A DNA stretch of 64,000 nt from Pseudomonas oryzihabitans (GCF_014522265.1 NZ_CP017024.1:2508001-2572000), one strand, 5' to 3'. Positions 33,238 to 43,987 are shown, counted from the first letter of the stretch. Notes: generated by a model from the letters alone, not told the origin. Translations and numbers: made by a program.

Positions 33238-33573
33238 ATGCGCGAACTTCCCCCGCTGGGCAAGGACACCGTGGTGCGGCTCTCGCGACAGGGGGGCTTC
33301 GCCCCCTTGCATGCGTTGAGCAAGCCGCGGGAGATCGAATTCGGCCAGTACGACAGCGCCCAGCGCGGGCGCATCTGCTCGGTGCTGGAACGCTGCCTGC
33401 CGGAATCTGGCGAACCGACCCAGGTCGGGCGCGGCGATCAGCGCTACTTCAAGGTGGAGCTGCGCTTTCGCCCGCAACCTGCCGAGCAGGAAGACGAACT
33501 GACCCTGCTGATCCCCGAAGACCGGGCGCCCAGTGAGTTGGTGCGGCTCTGGGACAAGGGGTTGGTGGAGTAG
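33238..33573 (+). CDS. Emfourin-type protealysin inhibitor
   Basis: A 111-aa protein starting 12 bp after the protease with AGGAG before ATG. It has Val-Arg-Leu-Ser-Arg-Gln-Gly-Gly-Phe, Arg-Tyr-Phe-Lys-Val-Glu-Leu and a C-terminal Leu-Ile-Pro-Glu-Asp-Arg-Ala-Pro-Ser-Glu-Leu. Emfourin is the small proteinaceous inhibitor encoded with protealysin in Serratia; size, order and the Gly-Gly-Phe-Ala region fit. It would protect the cell from the cytoplasmic protease. GAGCCT/AGGCTC at 33585-33606 may form a weak terminator behind it. Confidence 0.8.
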   Translation: MRELPPLGKDTVVRLSRQGGFAPLHALSKPREIEFGQYDSAQRGRICSVLERCLPESGEPTQVGRGDQRYFKVELRFRPQPAEQEDELTLLIPEDRAPSELVRLWDKGLVE

Positions 33574-33622
33574 CGCTTTTCAACGGAGCCTCACCGCGCA
33601 CAGGCTCTGTTCGTATAGAACC

Positions 33623-34654
33623 TCAGGGAACCGACCAGACCTCGCCCGGCGCCAGTGTCCGGAACGCCGCGTCCGCCAGACCATGCAGGGCCCGGGCATG
33701 GGCCAGGTCGCGGGGCGGGGCGAATTGTCCTTCGTCGCTCAGGGAAAAGGTGCCGAAGTGGATACCCAGGCTGCTGGCCGCGCCCAGCGCCTGATGGGCA
33801 CGTACCGCATCGTCGGGATTCAGGTGGCTGTCCTGCATGAACCAGCGCGGTTCGTAGGCACCGATGGGCAGGGCGGCGAAGCGCGGTGCGCCCAGGCGTT
33901 CGCGGATCTGCGCGAAATGCGGGCCCCAGCCGGTGTCGCCGGCGAAATAGACCGGTCCGCTCGGCGCTTCCAGCACGAAGCCACCCCACAGCCGTCGATT
34001 GGTGTCGAAGCGGCTGCGCGCCGACCAGTGCTGGCCCGGTACCAGGTGCAGACGCAGGCCCTCCTTGAGCGGCAGGCTCTGCCACCAATCCAGTTCGCTG
34101 ACGGTGACGAAGCCGGTCTCGCGGCGGATCAGCTCGGCGTTGCCCAGGGGCGTCACCACCGGCGTCAGGGGCGCGCGCTCGGCCAGGCGCCGCAGGGTCG
34201 CCAGATCCATATGGTCGTAGTGGCTGTGGCTGACGAAGATCAGATCCAGCGGCGGCAGGTCATCCAGGGCCACGCCGGGGGCGTGATAGCGTCGCGGACC
34301 GATGAAGCTGAAGGGGCTGACCCGCTCCGACCAGACCGGGTCGGCGAGGATGTTGAGGCCCTGATGCTGGATCAGCAGGGTGGCATGGTTGACGAAGGTC
34401 ACCCGTAATTCGCCGCCCTCGACCCGGGCCGCTGGCCGCGTCGGCACGGCCGGCCCTTCCTGCCAGGTCCATTCCGGCCGGGTGCGGGTGAACTGCCATT
34501 TCAGCACCGTCCAGAGACTCTTGTCCTCGCGCGGCGCCAGGTTGTGGAAGCGCTCGCCGTCGAAGTGGTCGGTGCGCGGGCCTTCGTAGGCCGACGAGGC
34601 GCAACCGGCCAGGGTGAGCAGGTGGATCAGCCACAGCGGACGAAAGATGCGCAT
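33623..34654 (-). CDS. MBL-fold hydrolase lipoprotein (UlaG/NAPE-PLD-like)
   Basis: The 343-aa protein has a lipoprotein signal (Leu-Thr-Leu-Ala-Gly-Cys near residue 18) and a metallo-beta-lactamase core with His-Ser-His-Tyr-Asp-His, Gly-Asp-Thr-Gly-Trp and a late Gly-Ile-His-Phe-Gly-Thr-Phe. Phe-Ile-Gly-Pro-Arg-Arg-Tyr-His-x-Pro-Gly is typical of the NAPE-PLD-like subgroup. Expected to be a zinc-dependent phosphodiesterase anchored in the envelope; substrate unknown. Convergent with the inhibitor gene. Confidence 0.87.
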   Translation of the reverse strand: MRIFRPLWLIHLLTLAGCASSAYEGPRTDHFDGERFHNLAPREDKSLWTVLKWQFTRTRPEWTWQEGPAVPTRPAARVEGGELRVTFVNHATLLIQHQGLNILADPVWSERVSPFSFIGPRRYHAPGVALDDLPPLDLIFVSHSHYDHMDLATLRRLAERAPLTPVVTPLGNAELIRRETGFVTVSELDWWQSLPLKEGLRLHLVPGQHWSARSRFDTNRRLWGGFVLEAPSGPVYFAGDTGWGPHFAQIRERLGAPRFAALPIGAYEPRWFMQDSHLNPDDAVRAHQALGAASSLGIHFGTFSLSDEGQFAPPRDLAHARALHGLADAAFRTLAPGEVWSVP

Positions 34655-34697
34655 GGGACCTCGGACGAATAGACTGGATGGCCCAGATTACCCCTAA

Positions 34698-34868
34698 GAG
34701 CCTATTCAAAGTCTGCTGCGCGTCGGCCAAACGGCGTTGAAAAGGTCCTGGATCGCCAGCCCGGTCGGAATGCTCATTTACTTTTGTAAAATCGAGCGCG
34801 AGTACGATCCGCTTCCTCAGACATTTTCGCCTTGTTTGGCTCTAGCTCGCGAGCCTTTGAACAGGCCC
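34698..34868. repeat. Inverted-repeat element, copy A (~171 bp)
   Basis: It lies between the MBL lipoprotein and rluE. Ends are GAGCCTATTCAAAGTCTGC and the inverse of GGGCCTGTTCAAAGGCTCG. The core TCGGAATGCTCATTTA (34765-34780) is the reverse complement of the core in copies at 41811 and 59255. No coding capacity. Confidence 0.8.
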
Positions 34869-34890
34869 TTACTAGCCGCCGTCGATCCCC

Positions 34891-35505
34891 ATGTCGCGAA
34901 ATACCCGTTCCACCCCCGGCCAGCGGCCCCGTCGCCAGGCCAAGGCGCCGCCGGTCACGCCGCGGCTGCTGCTGCTCAACAAGCCCTTCGATGTGCTCAC
35001 CCAGTTCGCCGACGCCGATGGCCACGCGACCCTGAAGGCCTACGTCGTGGTACCGGGTGTCTATCCGGCTGGCCGTCTGGATCGTGACAGCGAAGGCCTG
35101 CTCCTGCTGACCAACGATGGCCAGCTGCAGGCGCGCATCGCCGATCCCCGGCACAAGCTGCCCAAGACCTACTGGGCCCAGGTGGAAGGCACCCCCAGCG
35201 AAGCGCAATTGCAGTGCCTGCGCCAGGGGGTCGAACTCAATGACGGCCCCACGCTGCCGGCCGAAGCGCGCCTGCTGGCCGAGCCGCCGGTGCTCTGGGA
35301 GCGCGATCCGCCGGTGCGCTTTCGCAAGAGCGTGCCGACCGCCTGGATCGAGCTGACCATCCGCGAAGGGCGCAATCGCCAGGTGCGGCGCATGACCGCC
35401 GCGGTGGGCCTGCCGACCCTGCGCCTGGTGCGCGTACGCATCGGCCCCTGGACGCTGGACGACCTGGCGCCGGGGCAATGGCGCGAGGTACCGGCGCAGC
35501 TCTAG
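34891..35505 (+). CDS. rluE: 23S rRNA pseudouridine synthase RluE
   Basis: The 204-aa protein is an RsuA/RluE-family synthase: [10 protein letters not shown]-x-Gln-Phe at residues 27-39, then the catalytic motif [16 protein letters not shown] (the Asp after Leu is the nucleophile), and Arg-Asn-Arg-Gln-Val-Arg-Arg-Met near the end. It lacks an S4 domain, as in RluE, which modifies U2457 of 23S rRNA. The gene follows repeat copy A. Confidence 0.92.
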   Translation: MSRNTRSTPGQRPRRQAKAPPVTPRLLLLNKPFDVLTQFADADGHATLKAYVVVPGVYPAGRLDRDSEGLLLLTNDGQLQARIADPRHKLPKTYWAQVEGTPSEAQLQCLRQGVELNDGPTLPAEARLLAEPPVLWERDPPVRFRKSVPTAWIELTIREGRNRQVRRMTAAVGLPTLRLVRVRIGPWTLDDLAPGQWREVPAQL

Positions 35506-35514
35506 CGCCGCAGC

Positions 35515-36480
35515 TCAATCCTGCCGCTGGCTGGCGGCCTCCTGCAGATCGCCGGCGATGTCGGCGAGGCGGCGACTGACCTCTTTCAGGACCTGTGGAT
35601 CGATCGCGCGCGCGGGCTGACCCGGTTCGGTCAGCAGCTGACTGGCCAGCAGGGCGCTCAGGGCGCTGACCTCGCTGGCCTGATGACGCAGCTCGTGGGT
35701 GTGCTGGACGGCGGCGTCGCGCAGGAGATTGGTGCTGAGGGTCAGGCGGCCCAGTTCGTCATCGCGCCCGCCGGGCAGGCGCTCGCCGAAGCGCCCGCGC
35801 GCCAGCAGCCCCAGTTGTCGGGCGCAGGTCACCAGCGGATCCACCAGCCGCCGCTCCACCAGCCTGACCCCCAGGAACAGCAGGCCGCCGCCACAGAGCA
35901 GCAGGGCCAGGCCGGCGAGCAGGATGTCGCGCTGGGCCTCGGCGCGGATGGTGGCGATCTGCGCGGCGGTACGGCCGTGCAGTTCATCGACCAGGGCGGC
36001 GAAGCCTTCGGCGGTCTCGCGGTCGATACCGCGGACCTCGGCATCGCCGCGGCGTGGATCGCGGTCATGGGCGAGATAGGCGGCATGGCCGGCGCGATAG
36101 CGCTCGCCCAGACGCCCGTGCTGGGTCCGCAGCGCCTGGAGTCGCGGTTGCAACTCGGGGTCGACGCGGGTGGCCAGCTGTTGCAGTCGCTGATCGACCT
36201 CGGCTTCGCGGGTTAGAAAGGCCTGCCAATAGCGCTCGGCGGTGTCGGCATCGCCACCGCGCAGGAGAAAGTTCTTCCACTCCTGCACCTGGATCTTGAA
36301 GGTCAGGTGGGTGTCGTCGATCTCCACCAGCCGCTCCAGCGGGCCCTCGATCAGGTGCTGGTAGCGGTGCAGTTCGCGGGAAAGTAGGGCGAAGCCGGCC
36401 AGGGCGATCAGCAGCATCAGCAGCAGACTGCCGCCGAACAGGAGCAGGCTCTGGCTGCGGAGCGAGCGGGCGAAGGGCAT
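35515..36480 (-). CDS. Chemoreceptor-like sensor lacking signalling domain
   Basis: The 321-aa protein has a TM helix at residues 12-34, a four-helix-bundle-like periplasmic domain to about residue 185 with Gln-Glu-Trp-Lys-Asn-Phe-Leu-Leu-Arg-Gly, a second TM at about 187-208, a HAMP domain and a short helical tail ending at residue 321. The glutamate-rich methyl-accepting hairpin is absent. It is convergent with rluE (stops nine bases apart). It could modulate another receptor or be a shortened MCP; I see no frameshifted remainder in the adjacent DNA. Confidence 0.75.
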   Translation of the reverse strand: MPFARSLRSQSLLLFGGSLLLMLLIALAGFALLSRELHRYQHLIEGPLERLVEIDDTHLTFKIQVQEWKNFLLRGGDADTAERYWQAFLTREAEVDQRLQQLATRVDPELQPRLQALRTQHGRLGERYRAGHAAYLAHDRDPRRGDAEVRGIDRETAEGFAALVDELHGRTAAQIATIRAEAQRDILLAGLALLLCGGGLLFLGVRLVERRLVDPLVTCARQLGLLARGRFGERLPGGRDDELGRLTLSTNLLRDAAVQHTHELRHQASEVSALSALLASQLLTEPGQPARAIDPQVLKEVSRRLADIAGDLQEAASQRQD

Positions 36481-36542
36481 AGGGACTCTCGACAGGAAAC
36501 GCAGAGCCGCAGCTTAGGGCGCTCGCCGGGCGAAGGCCAGCC

Positions 36543-37142
36543 TCAGGTCGAGACCAGCAACTGCACCGCGACGGCAAACATCACCCCGGCCACCAGCAGA
36601 TCGATCAGTCGCCACACCCCCGGACGGGCCAGGTAGGGTGCGGCCCAGGCCGCGCCCAGGGCAAGTCCGAAAAACCACAGCATGGAGGCGGTGGCGGCGC
36701 CGAACACATAGGCCAGGGGCGCGGCCTGCTGGCTGCCCAGGGAGCCCACCAGCAGCACCGTGTCCAGATAGACATGGGGATTGAGCAGGGAGACGGCCGC
36801 CGCGGCGAGCAATGCCTGCCGCCGGCTGCGCGGACTCGTGGTCTCCAGCTTGTCGATGGCCGCCGGCCGCCAGGCCCGGCGTAGCGCCTGGGCGCCGTAC
36901 CAGAGCAGAAAGGCCGCGCCGCCCCAGCGCAGGATGTCCACCAGCAGCGGGCTGTGCTGGATCAGCGCGGCCAGGCCCAGCACGCCGGCGGCCACCAGGA
37001 TCACGTCGCAGGTGAGGCAGAAGGCGGCGATGGCCAGATGGTGCTCGCGGCGCAGCCCCTGAGCCAGCAGATAGGTGTTCTGGGCGCCCAGCGCCATGAT
37101 GAGACTGGCCATGGTCAGCAGGCCGGTAAAGTAGCTGTTCAT
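36543..37142 (-). CDS. argO: Arginine exporter ArgO (LysE family)
   Basis: A 199-aa LysE/ArgO permease with about six TM segments. The N-terminus Ala-Leu-Gly-Ala-Gln-Asn-Thr-Tyr-Leu-Leu-Ala-Gln-Gly-Leu-Arg-Arg-Glu-His is the exporter signature, and Leu-Asn-Pro-His-Val-Tyr-Leu-Asp-Thr near residue 115 is also conserved. ATG 37142 gives the usual short N-terminus. It diverges from an argP-like regulator 100 bp away, the standard pairing for amino-acid-induced export. Confidence 0.9.
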   Translation of the reverse strand: MNSYFTGLLTMASLIMALGAQNTYLLAQGLRREHHLAIAAFCLTCDVILVAAGVLGLAALIQHSPLLVDILRWGGAAFLLWYGAQALRRAWRPAAIDKLETTSPRSRRQALLAAAAVSLLNPHVYLDTVLLVGSLGSQQAAPLAYVFGAATASMLWFFGLALGAAWAAPYLARPGVWRLIDLLVAGVMFAVAVQLLVST

Positions 37143-37241
37143 TGCAAGGGTGTCGCCTTGTTGTCCAGGAATGGCTGCCACCTTGCCGGGTCTGGGTGTA
37201 TAAGAAAAACCAATATTCCTTATGCAGCATTAGCTGAATCG

Positions 37242-38129
37242 ATGATCGACTACAAGTTGCTGGAAGCCCTGGCGGTGGTGGTGGAAGAGGGCGGCTTCGA
37301 GCGGGCGGCGCGCCGGCTGGGCCTGTCGCAATCGGCGGTGTCCCAGCGCATCAAGTTGCTCGAAGCCCGGGTAGGCCAGGCGGTGCTGGTGCGGGAGACA
37401 CCGCCCCAGCCTACCGCGCCGGGTCTGCGGCTGTTGCGCCATATCCAGCAGGTCCGGCTGCTGGAAGCCGATCTGGGCAGCGAGGTGCCGGGACTGGCTG
37501 AAGAAGCGCCGCAGCGGCTCCGTATCGCCCTGAACGCCGACAGCCTGGCCAGCTGGTGGCCGGCCGCGGTCGGCCCCTGGCTGGTGGAGCAGGGGCTGCT
37601 GCTGGATCTGGTGGTAGAGGATCAGGACGTGGTGCTGCGCCGTATGCGCGCGGGCGAGGTGGCGGCCTGCCTCTGCGCCAGCGGTCAGCCCCTGGCGGGC
37701 GCCCGGGTGCGATCCTTGGGCGCCATGCGTTATCGCGCCGTGGCCAGTCCGGATTTCTGTGCCCGCTGGCTGACAGGGCGGCCGATCGCCCAGGCCCTGG
37801 TGCGCGCGCCCGCCATCGTCTTCGGTCCGGACGACCGCCTGCAGCACCGCTATCTGGAGCAGCTCGGTGTCACCGCGCCCTTCGACTACCACCTCTGCCC
37901 GTCCGCCGAAGGTTTCCAGCAGATGGCCCTCAGTGGTATCGGTTGGGGTCTGCTGCCCGATATCCAGAGTGCGGCCGCCCTGGCCAGTGGTGCCCTGGTG
38001 GATCTGGCGCCCGGTCACTGGGTGGATGTCCCGCTGTTCTGGCATCACTGGCGTAATGGCGGTGTCGCCCTGCAGGCGCTGACCCGCCATCTGGAGGGCG
38101 TCGCCGGTCAGTGGCTGGTGCGCGACTAG
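37242..38129 (+). CDS. argP: LysR-type regulator ArgP
   Basis: The 295-aa protein begins Met-Ile-Asp-Tyr-Lys-Leu-Leu-Glu-Ala-Leu, with a winged helix-turn-helix (Gly-Phe-Glu-Arg-Ala-Ala-Arg-Arg-Leu-Gly-Leu-Ser-Gln-Ser-Ala-Val-Ser-Gln-Arg-Ile) characteristic of ArgP/IciA, and a LysR substrate domain. ArgP senses Arg and Lys and activates argO. Divergence from argO supports the assignment. I use ATG 37242; longer frames upstream run through the shared promoter. Confidence 0.92.
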   Translation: MIDYKLLEALAVVVEEGGFERAARRLGLSQSAVSQRIKLLEARVGQAVLVRETPPQPTAPGLRLLRHIQQVRLLEADLGSEVPGLAEEAPQRLRIALNADSLASWWPAAVGPWLVEQGLLLDLVVEDQDVVLRRMRAGEVAACLCASGQPLAGARVRSLGAMRYRAVASPDFCARWLTGRPIAQALVRAPAIVFGPDDRLQHRYLEQLGVTAPFDYHLCPSAEGFQQMALSGIGWGLLPDIQSAAALASGALVDLAPGHWVDVPLFWHHWRNGGVALQALTRHLEGVAGQWLVRD

Positions 38130-38210
38130 CGGCGCCTGTCGAAGGCTTTGGTTACACTGGTCCCTGGGTCGCCCTCGGCGACCGCGGACAGGTTCGGGAA
38201 TCCCAGCGAC

Positions 38211-39155
38211 ATGCGTATCTTGATCACGGGCGCCAGCGAGGCGCTCGGTGCGGGTCTGGCCTGCGATCTGCTCGACCGCGGCCAACTGGTGCGGGTGCAC
38301 GGCCGCCCCGGCGCGACCCTGGACGCCCTGGTCGAACGCGGCGCCGACTACCACCCGGCCTTGCTCGACCAGCCCGCGCAGGTGGTGGCGCTGTGCGACG
38401 ACATCGACGCCATCGCCCACTGCACCGACGTGGCCGGCGTGCCGAGCGCCGCCGATCTGGATCATGGTCAGGTGCTGATCGAAGCCGCCCTGCAGCAGCA
38501 GGTCGCGCAATTCGTCTATGTGTCGTCCGCGCGCCTCTACGAAAGCGGCGGCGAAGCGCTCAAGGAAGACCAGGTGCCGGCCAAGCCCAGGAGCCGCGAG
38601 GCCCAGCGCCGTCTGCAACTGGAGCGCCTGGCCCTGGCCGCCGGTGAATTCGGCCCCCAGGTCACGGTGTTGCGGCCGGCCCAGGTGCTCGGCCTGGCCG
38701 ATCGCGACTGGGCGCGCTGGTTGCTGGAGCGGGCCAAGGCCAGGCAGCTGGGACGCAGCGGCAACGGTCTCAATCGCTGGGACTTCACCAGCGCCGGCAA
38801 CCTGCGCAAGGCCCTGGTGACCTTGCTGCTCAGGCAACCCGCCGCCACCCACGGCAAGGTCTTCAACCTCAGCGATGGCCAGCCCCTGGTGTGCTGGGAC
38901 GCGATCAACTTCCTGCTGCGCCGCTTCGAGCTGCCGCCAGTCGTCGAGCGCAAGGCCTTCGATCCCCGGCGCCTCTATGCCCGCTTGCGCACCCCGGGTC
39001 ATGAATCCTGCTGGCCCGAGTTGCTCGACAGCGCCTTCACCCTGGACATCCGCGCCGCCCAGGAGGCCTTCGGCTACCTGCCCGAGGCCAGTTCCTGGAG
39101 CGCCCTGGAAGAATATCGCCCGCGGGCGCCCCAGGCCCATAGCGGAGCGGTCTAG
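38211..39155 (+). CDS. NAD(P)-binding epimerase-like protein (extended SDR)
   Basis: A 314-aa Rossmann protein: Met-Arg-Ile-Leu-Ile-Thr-Gly-Ala-Ser-Glu-Ala-Leu-Gly-Ala-Gly at the start and Phe-Val-Tyr-Val-Ser-Ser-Ala-Arg-Leu-Tyr-Glu-Ser near residue 105. The expected Tyr-x3-Lys pair is not obvious (Tyr-Glu-Ser-Gly-Gly follows), so catalysis may differ or be lost. Similar uncharacterised oxidoreductases are common in Pseudomonas. Located 81 bp after argP on the same strand. Confidence 0.78.
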   Translation: MRILITGASEALGAGLACDLLDRGQLVRVHGRPGATLDALVERGADYHPALLDQPAQVVALCDDIDAIAHCTDVAGVPSAADLDHGQVLIEAALQQQVAQFVYVSSARLYESGGEALKEDQVPAKPRSREAQRRLQLERLALAAGEFGPQVTVLRPAQVLGLADRDWARWLLERAKARQLGRSGNGLNRWDFTSAGNLRKALVTLLLRQPAATHGKVFNLSDGQPLVCWDAINFLLRRFELPPVVERKAFDPRRLYARLRTPGHESCWPELLDSAFTLDIRAAQEAFGYLPEASSWSALEEYRPRAPQAHSGAV

Positions 39156-39328
39156 CGGCAATCCTCAGCGCACCCAGGGCAGGGCATGCTGGCGCTTTGC
39201 TATCGACGCAGACTGCGTTTCGGCGCACGCTCCCGGGGCCAATCCGCGTGCCGGCTGCCTCGCGTCCATGGCGACGGCCGTTATACTGGCCGCGATTCCG
39301 TCTTCCTGCCTCTGCTCACAGGTCTGCC

Positions 39329-40183
39329 ATGCGCAACGATCTTCTCGATGAAATGGATAACGTCCCGAGTCTGACTCCGGAGCGCGACGATCGCCGTCCC
39401 GGCAGTCGGCGTCCGGTCGAAGCCGAAGAGGTCTATCGCGAACCCGCTGCCGGTCACTCCCGCCCGGTACGCCGCGGGCCCTCCACCGCGCCGCTGTGGG
39501 TGCTGGTCGCGGCCCTGACCCTGGCCCTGGCCGGGGTCGCCTGGTGGAGTCATCAGCAACTGGTGCTGATGCAGGAGCAGGTGGTGGCCACCCAGGAAAA
39601 CTTCGCGCGCATCAGCGAAGACGCCCAGGGTCGCCTGAGGGACATCTCCGGCAAGCTGGTGGAGAGTGAATCCTCCGGCACCACCAGTCGCGAGGCCCTG
39701 CTGCTGCAGGTCAAGACGCTGCAGACCAAGGTCGCCGAACTCACCCGCCAGCAGCAGGGGGTGACGGACAACCAGCAGGCCCAGGACAACCGTCTGCAGA
39801 ACCTCTCCACCGCGGTGCAGACGGTGCAGACCGGCAGCGACGAGGTGGATACCCGGCTCAAGGCCCTGGCCGAGGAGCAGACCACACTGAAGAACGGCCT
39901 GGCGCAGACCGCCAGCCTGAGCGAGCAGGTGGCCAGCCTCAATGCGCAGAACAAGGCGCTGCAGGCCGACATCGCCGCGCTGAAGAAACCCAGCGCCCAG
40001 AACCAGGCGCTTGGCGAGATGCAGCAGGACCTGCTGGTATTGCGCAGCGAACTGGACGCCCGCCCGGTGGGCCCGGACAGCAAGGAATTCGACGCCTTCC
40101 GCCTGCAGACCACCCGCAACATCACCACCCTGCAGACCCAAGTGCAGAATCTGCAGCAGCAGATCAGCGCCGGGGCGCGTTGA
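39329..40183 (+). CDS. Membrane-anchored coiled-coil protein
   Basis: The 284-aa protein has a charged, proline-rich cytoplasmic N-terminus (residues 1-50), a TM helix at about 53-74 and a long coiled coil (85-270) rich in Gln, Leu, Thr. No catalytic motif is seen. Related Pseudomonas proteins are loosely annotated as ATPases, but no nucleotide-binding motif is visible here. Its end overlaps the convergent voltage-sensor-like gene by 20 bp. Confidence 0.8.
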   Translation: MRNDLLDEMDNVPSLTPERDDRRPGSRRPVEAEEVYREPAAGHSRPVRRGPSTAPLWVLVAALTLALAGVAWWSHQQLVLMQEQVVATQENFARISEDAQGRLRDISGKLVESESSGTTSREALLLQVKTLQTKVAELTRQQQGVTDNQQAQDNRLQNLSTAVQTVQTGSDEVDTRLKALAEEQTTLKNGLAQTASLSEQVASLNAQNKALQADIAALKKPSAQNQALGEMQQDLLVLRSELDARPVGPDSKEFDAFRLQTTRNITTLQTQVQNLQQQISAGAR

Positions 40184-41228
40184 TCGGATCGATCTCGTTG
40201 CGCTGCCACTCCTGCGGCCAGAGTTCGCCATCGAGCTGATCGAGCCGGCGCTGCAGGACCTTCTGCTTGAATACCTCGAGGATCTCCACCAGCACCTCGT
40301 CCAGGGCATTGTCCTGGGCGCCGCTGGGCAGACTCTGATCGAAGCCGTGATCGGCCAGGCGACTGGCCAGGGCGCGGAAGTCGCGGGTGCGCAGACTGGC
40401 CGCCGCTTCCCGGACCAGGCCGTTGACGATATCGGTGAGCACCCCGTCCAGGGTGTCGGCCAGGCGCTCACCCATGGGCAGACGCTTGAGCCGGGCCAAG
40501 TCGGGATTCTCGTCCAGGGCGCCCTGCACCACGTCGCCGACCAGGCGTTCCAGGGTGGCGCGATTCTGGCTGTAGCCCTGTTCCACCATTGCCTGGATGC
40601 GCAGCGCCATGCCGTCGATCAGCCGCTGCTTGCGCGGGCGGATGACGCGGTCGATCACGCTCTGGGAGAAGTCGTCGCGGGTGTTGAGTTCGTCCTGCAA
40701 TTCGCCGCAGATCTTGATCATCACCCGATCCGAAAGGTCTTCCATGAGCAGCTGGTAGTAGTGGTTGAACAGCCGATAGGGCCGCCAGCCGCGCATGTCG
40801 ATCAGCCCCAGGCGCTGCAGGCGCAGGAGCAGCGAGACGATGCGCAGCGCCCGCAGCAGGCGGAAGCCGCCCAGGGGAATGCAGCCGAGCACGTCGTACC
40901 AGTGGATGAAGGGATAGTGGTACCAGCGGGCATGGCGGCGCTCGACCACCGCCACCAGCCAGCCGAGCAGCACATCGGCGAGGAAGAAGGCGACGAACAC
41001 CAGGTCGATGCGGGTGAAATGGGCATGGATGCGTTCGCCATAGAAGGCGTGGAAGCCGGGCAGCACCGCGGCCAGGGCCTGGTTGAGCGGTCCCAGGGCA
41101 TAGAGGCTGTCGAACAGGATCAGCGCCAGGTTCACGCAGACCAGGATCAGGATCAGGCCGTCCCACAGCGCCAGCAGGCCCTCGTGGCGGCGCGGTGGTG
41201 GCGCGGCGGGTGCGGCCGGCGCGCTCAT
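40164..41228 (-). CDS. Voltage-sensor-like membrane protein without a pore
   Basis: The 354-aa protein has four hydrophobic segments in the first ~140 residues (about 20-44, 75-97, 104-122, 125-142). The last is Arg-Leu-Leu-Arg-Ala-Leu-Arg-Ile-Val-Ser-Leu-Leu-Leu-Arg-Leu-Gln-Arg, an arginine-every-third-residue S4 pattern. No pore helix or selectivity motif follows; the remaining 210 residues are soluble and helical. It resembles the ion transporter family fold and may be a voltage-sensing regulator or proton conductor. It overlaps the adenosyltransferase gene by four bases. Confidence 0.8.
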   Translation of the reverse strand: MSAPAAPAAPPPRRHEGLLALWDGLILILVCVNLALILFDSLYALGPLNQALAAVLPGFHAFYGERIHAHFTRIDLVFVAFFLADVLLGWLVAVVERRHARWYHYPFIHWYDVLGCIPLGGFRLLRALRIVSLLLRLQRLGLIDMRGWRPYRLFNHYYQLLMEDLSDRVMIKICGELQDELNTRDDFSQSVIDRVIRPRKQRLIDGMALRIQAMVEQGYSQNRATLERLVGDVVQGALDENPDLARLKRLPMGERLADTLDGVLTDIVNGLVREAAASLRTRDFRALASRLADHGFDQSLPSGAQDNALDEVLVEILEVFKQKVLQRRLDQLDGELWPQEWQRNEIDPINAPRR

Positions 41229-41785
41229 GGCCGTGCGGCCTGCCAGAGCACCTCGCTCAGCCCCTGGCGCCGAGCGACGATTCGGGCGGCGACGAACAGC
41301 AGGTCGGACAGCCGATTGAGATAGGGCAGGCCCTGGCCTTCCAGCGGCTCCACCGCGTGCAGGCTGCGGCAGCGCCGCTCGGCACTGCGGGCCAGGGTGC
41401 GGCAGACATGGGCCTGGGCCACGGCGCGCGAGCCGCCGGGCAGGATGAAGTTCTCCAGCGGCCCCAGTTCGGCGTTCCAGTGATCGATGGCGCCTTCCAG
41501 GCGCTCGATCTCCACCGGCTGCAGGGCGCGATAGCTGGGCATGGCCAATTCACCACCGAGATCGAACAGCCGGTGCTGGCAGGGTGCCAGGGCGTCGCTC
41601 ACCTCGGCCAGGCGGGTATCGTCCGCCAGCTCGGCGAGCAGCAGACCCAGGGCACTGTTGAGTTCGTCCACCGCGCCGATGGCCTCGATGCGCGGATGAT
41701 CCTTGGGTACCCGGCTGCCGTCGGCCAGGCCGGTATCGCCGGCGTCGCCCTGGCGGGTGTAGATCTCAGTAAGGCGAAAACCCAT
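41225..41785 (-). CDS. pduO: PduO-type cob(I)alamin adenosyltransferase
   Basis: The 186-aa enzyme shows the PduO signature: Ile-Tyr-Thr-Arg-x-Gly-Asp-x-Gly-x-Thr-Gly-Leu at the N-terminus, Val-Asp-Glu-Leu-Asn-Ser near residue 40, Leu-Pro-Gly-Gly-Ser near 116 and Arg-Ser-Ala-Glu-Arg-Arg in the active-site helix, ending with Leu-Asn-Arg-Leu-Ser-Asp-Leu-Leu-Phe. It transfers adenosyl from ATP to cob(I)alamin. Four-base overlap with the next gene downstream. Confidence 0.93.
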   Translation of the reverse strand: MGFRLTEIYTRQGDAGDTGLADGSRVPKDHPRIEAIGAVDELNSALGLLLAELADDTRLAEVSDALAPCQHRLFDLGGELAMPSYRALQPVEIERLEGAIDHWNAELGPLENFILPGGSRAVAQAHVCRTLARSAERRCRSLHAVEPLEGQGLPYLNRLSDLLFVAARIVARRQGLSEVLWQAARP

Positions 41786-41810
41786 GGCGCAGCTCCTGAT
41801 GAGGTTCTAA

Positions 41811-41965
41811 GGGCTTGTCTGAGAAGTCGCCGAGCGACGGTCAGGCAAGGCAAAAATCGGTGAGGAAGCGGAGTTCACGAAGAGTAAATGAGCATTCCGA
41901 CCGGGCTGGCGATCCAGGTGATTTTTAACGCAGCATGGCCGAGCACAGGCACTTTTCAGACAAGC

Positions 41966-41967
<2 letters not shown>
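41811..41967. repeat. Inverted-repeat element, copy B (~157 bp)
   Basis: Between the adenosyltransferase and the sensor kinase. Ends GGGCTTGTCTGAGAAGT and the inverse of ACTTTTCAGACAAGCCT pair almost fully. Core TAAATGAGCATTCCGA lies at 41885-41900. The right end overlaps the kinase stop codon. Confidence 0.8.

Positions 41968-43987
<2,020 letters not shown>

Noticed and set aside
32002..33477. Minus-strand 491-codon frame opposite the protealysin-like gene
   Set aside because: The plus strand has HExxH and GALNESVSD motifs; this frame also overlaps the tRNA.
37230..39161. Minus-strand 643-codon frame opposite argP and the epimerase-like gene
   Set aside because: Antisense shadow; both plus-strand genes have clear starts and family motifs.
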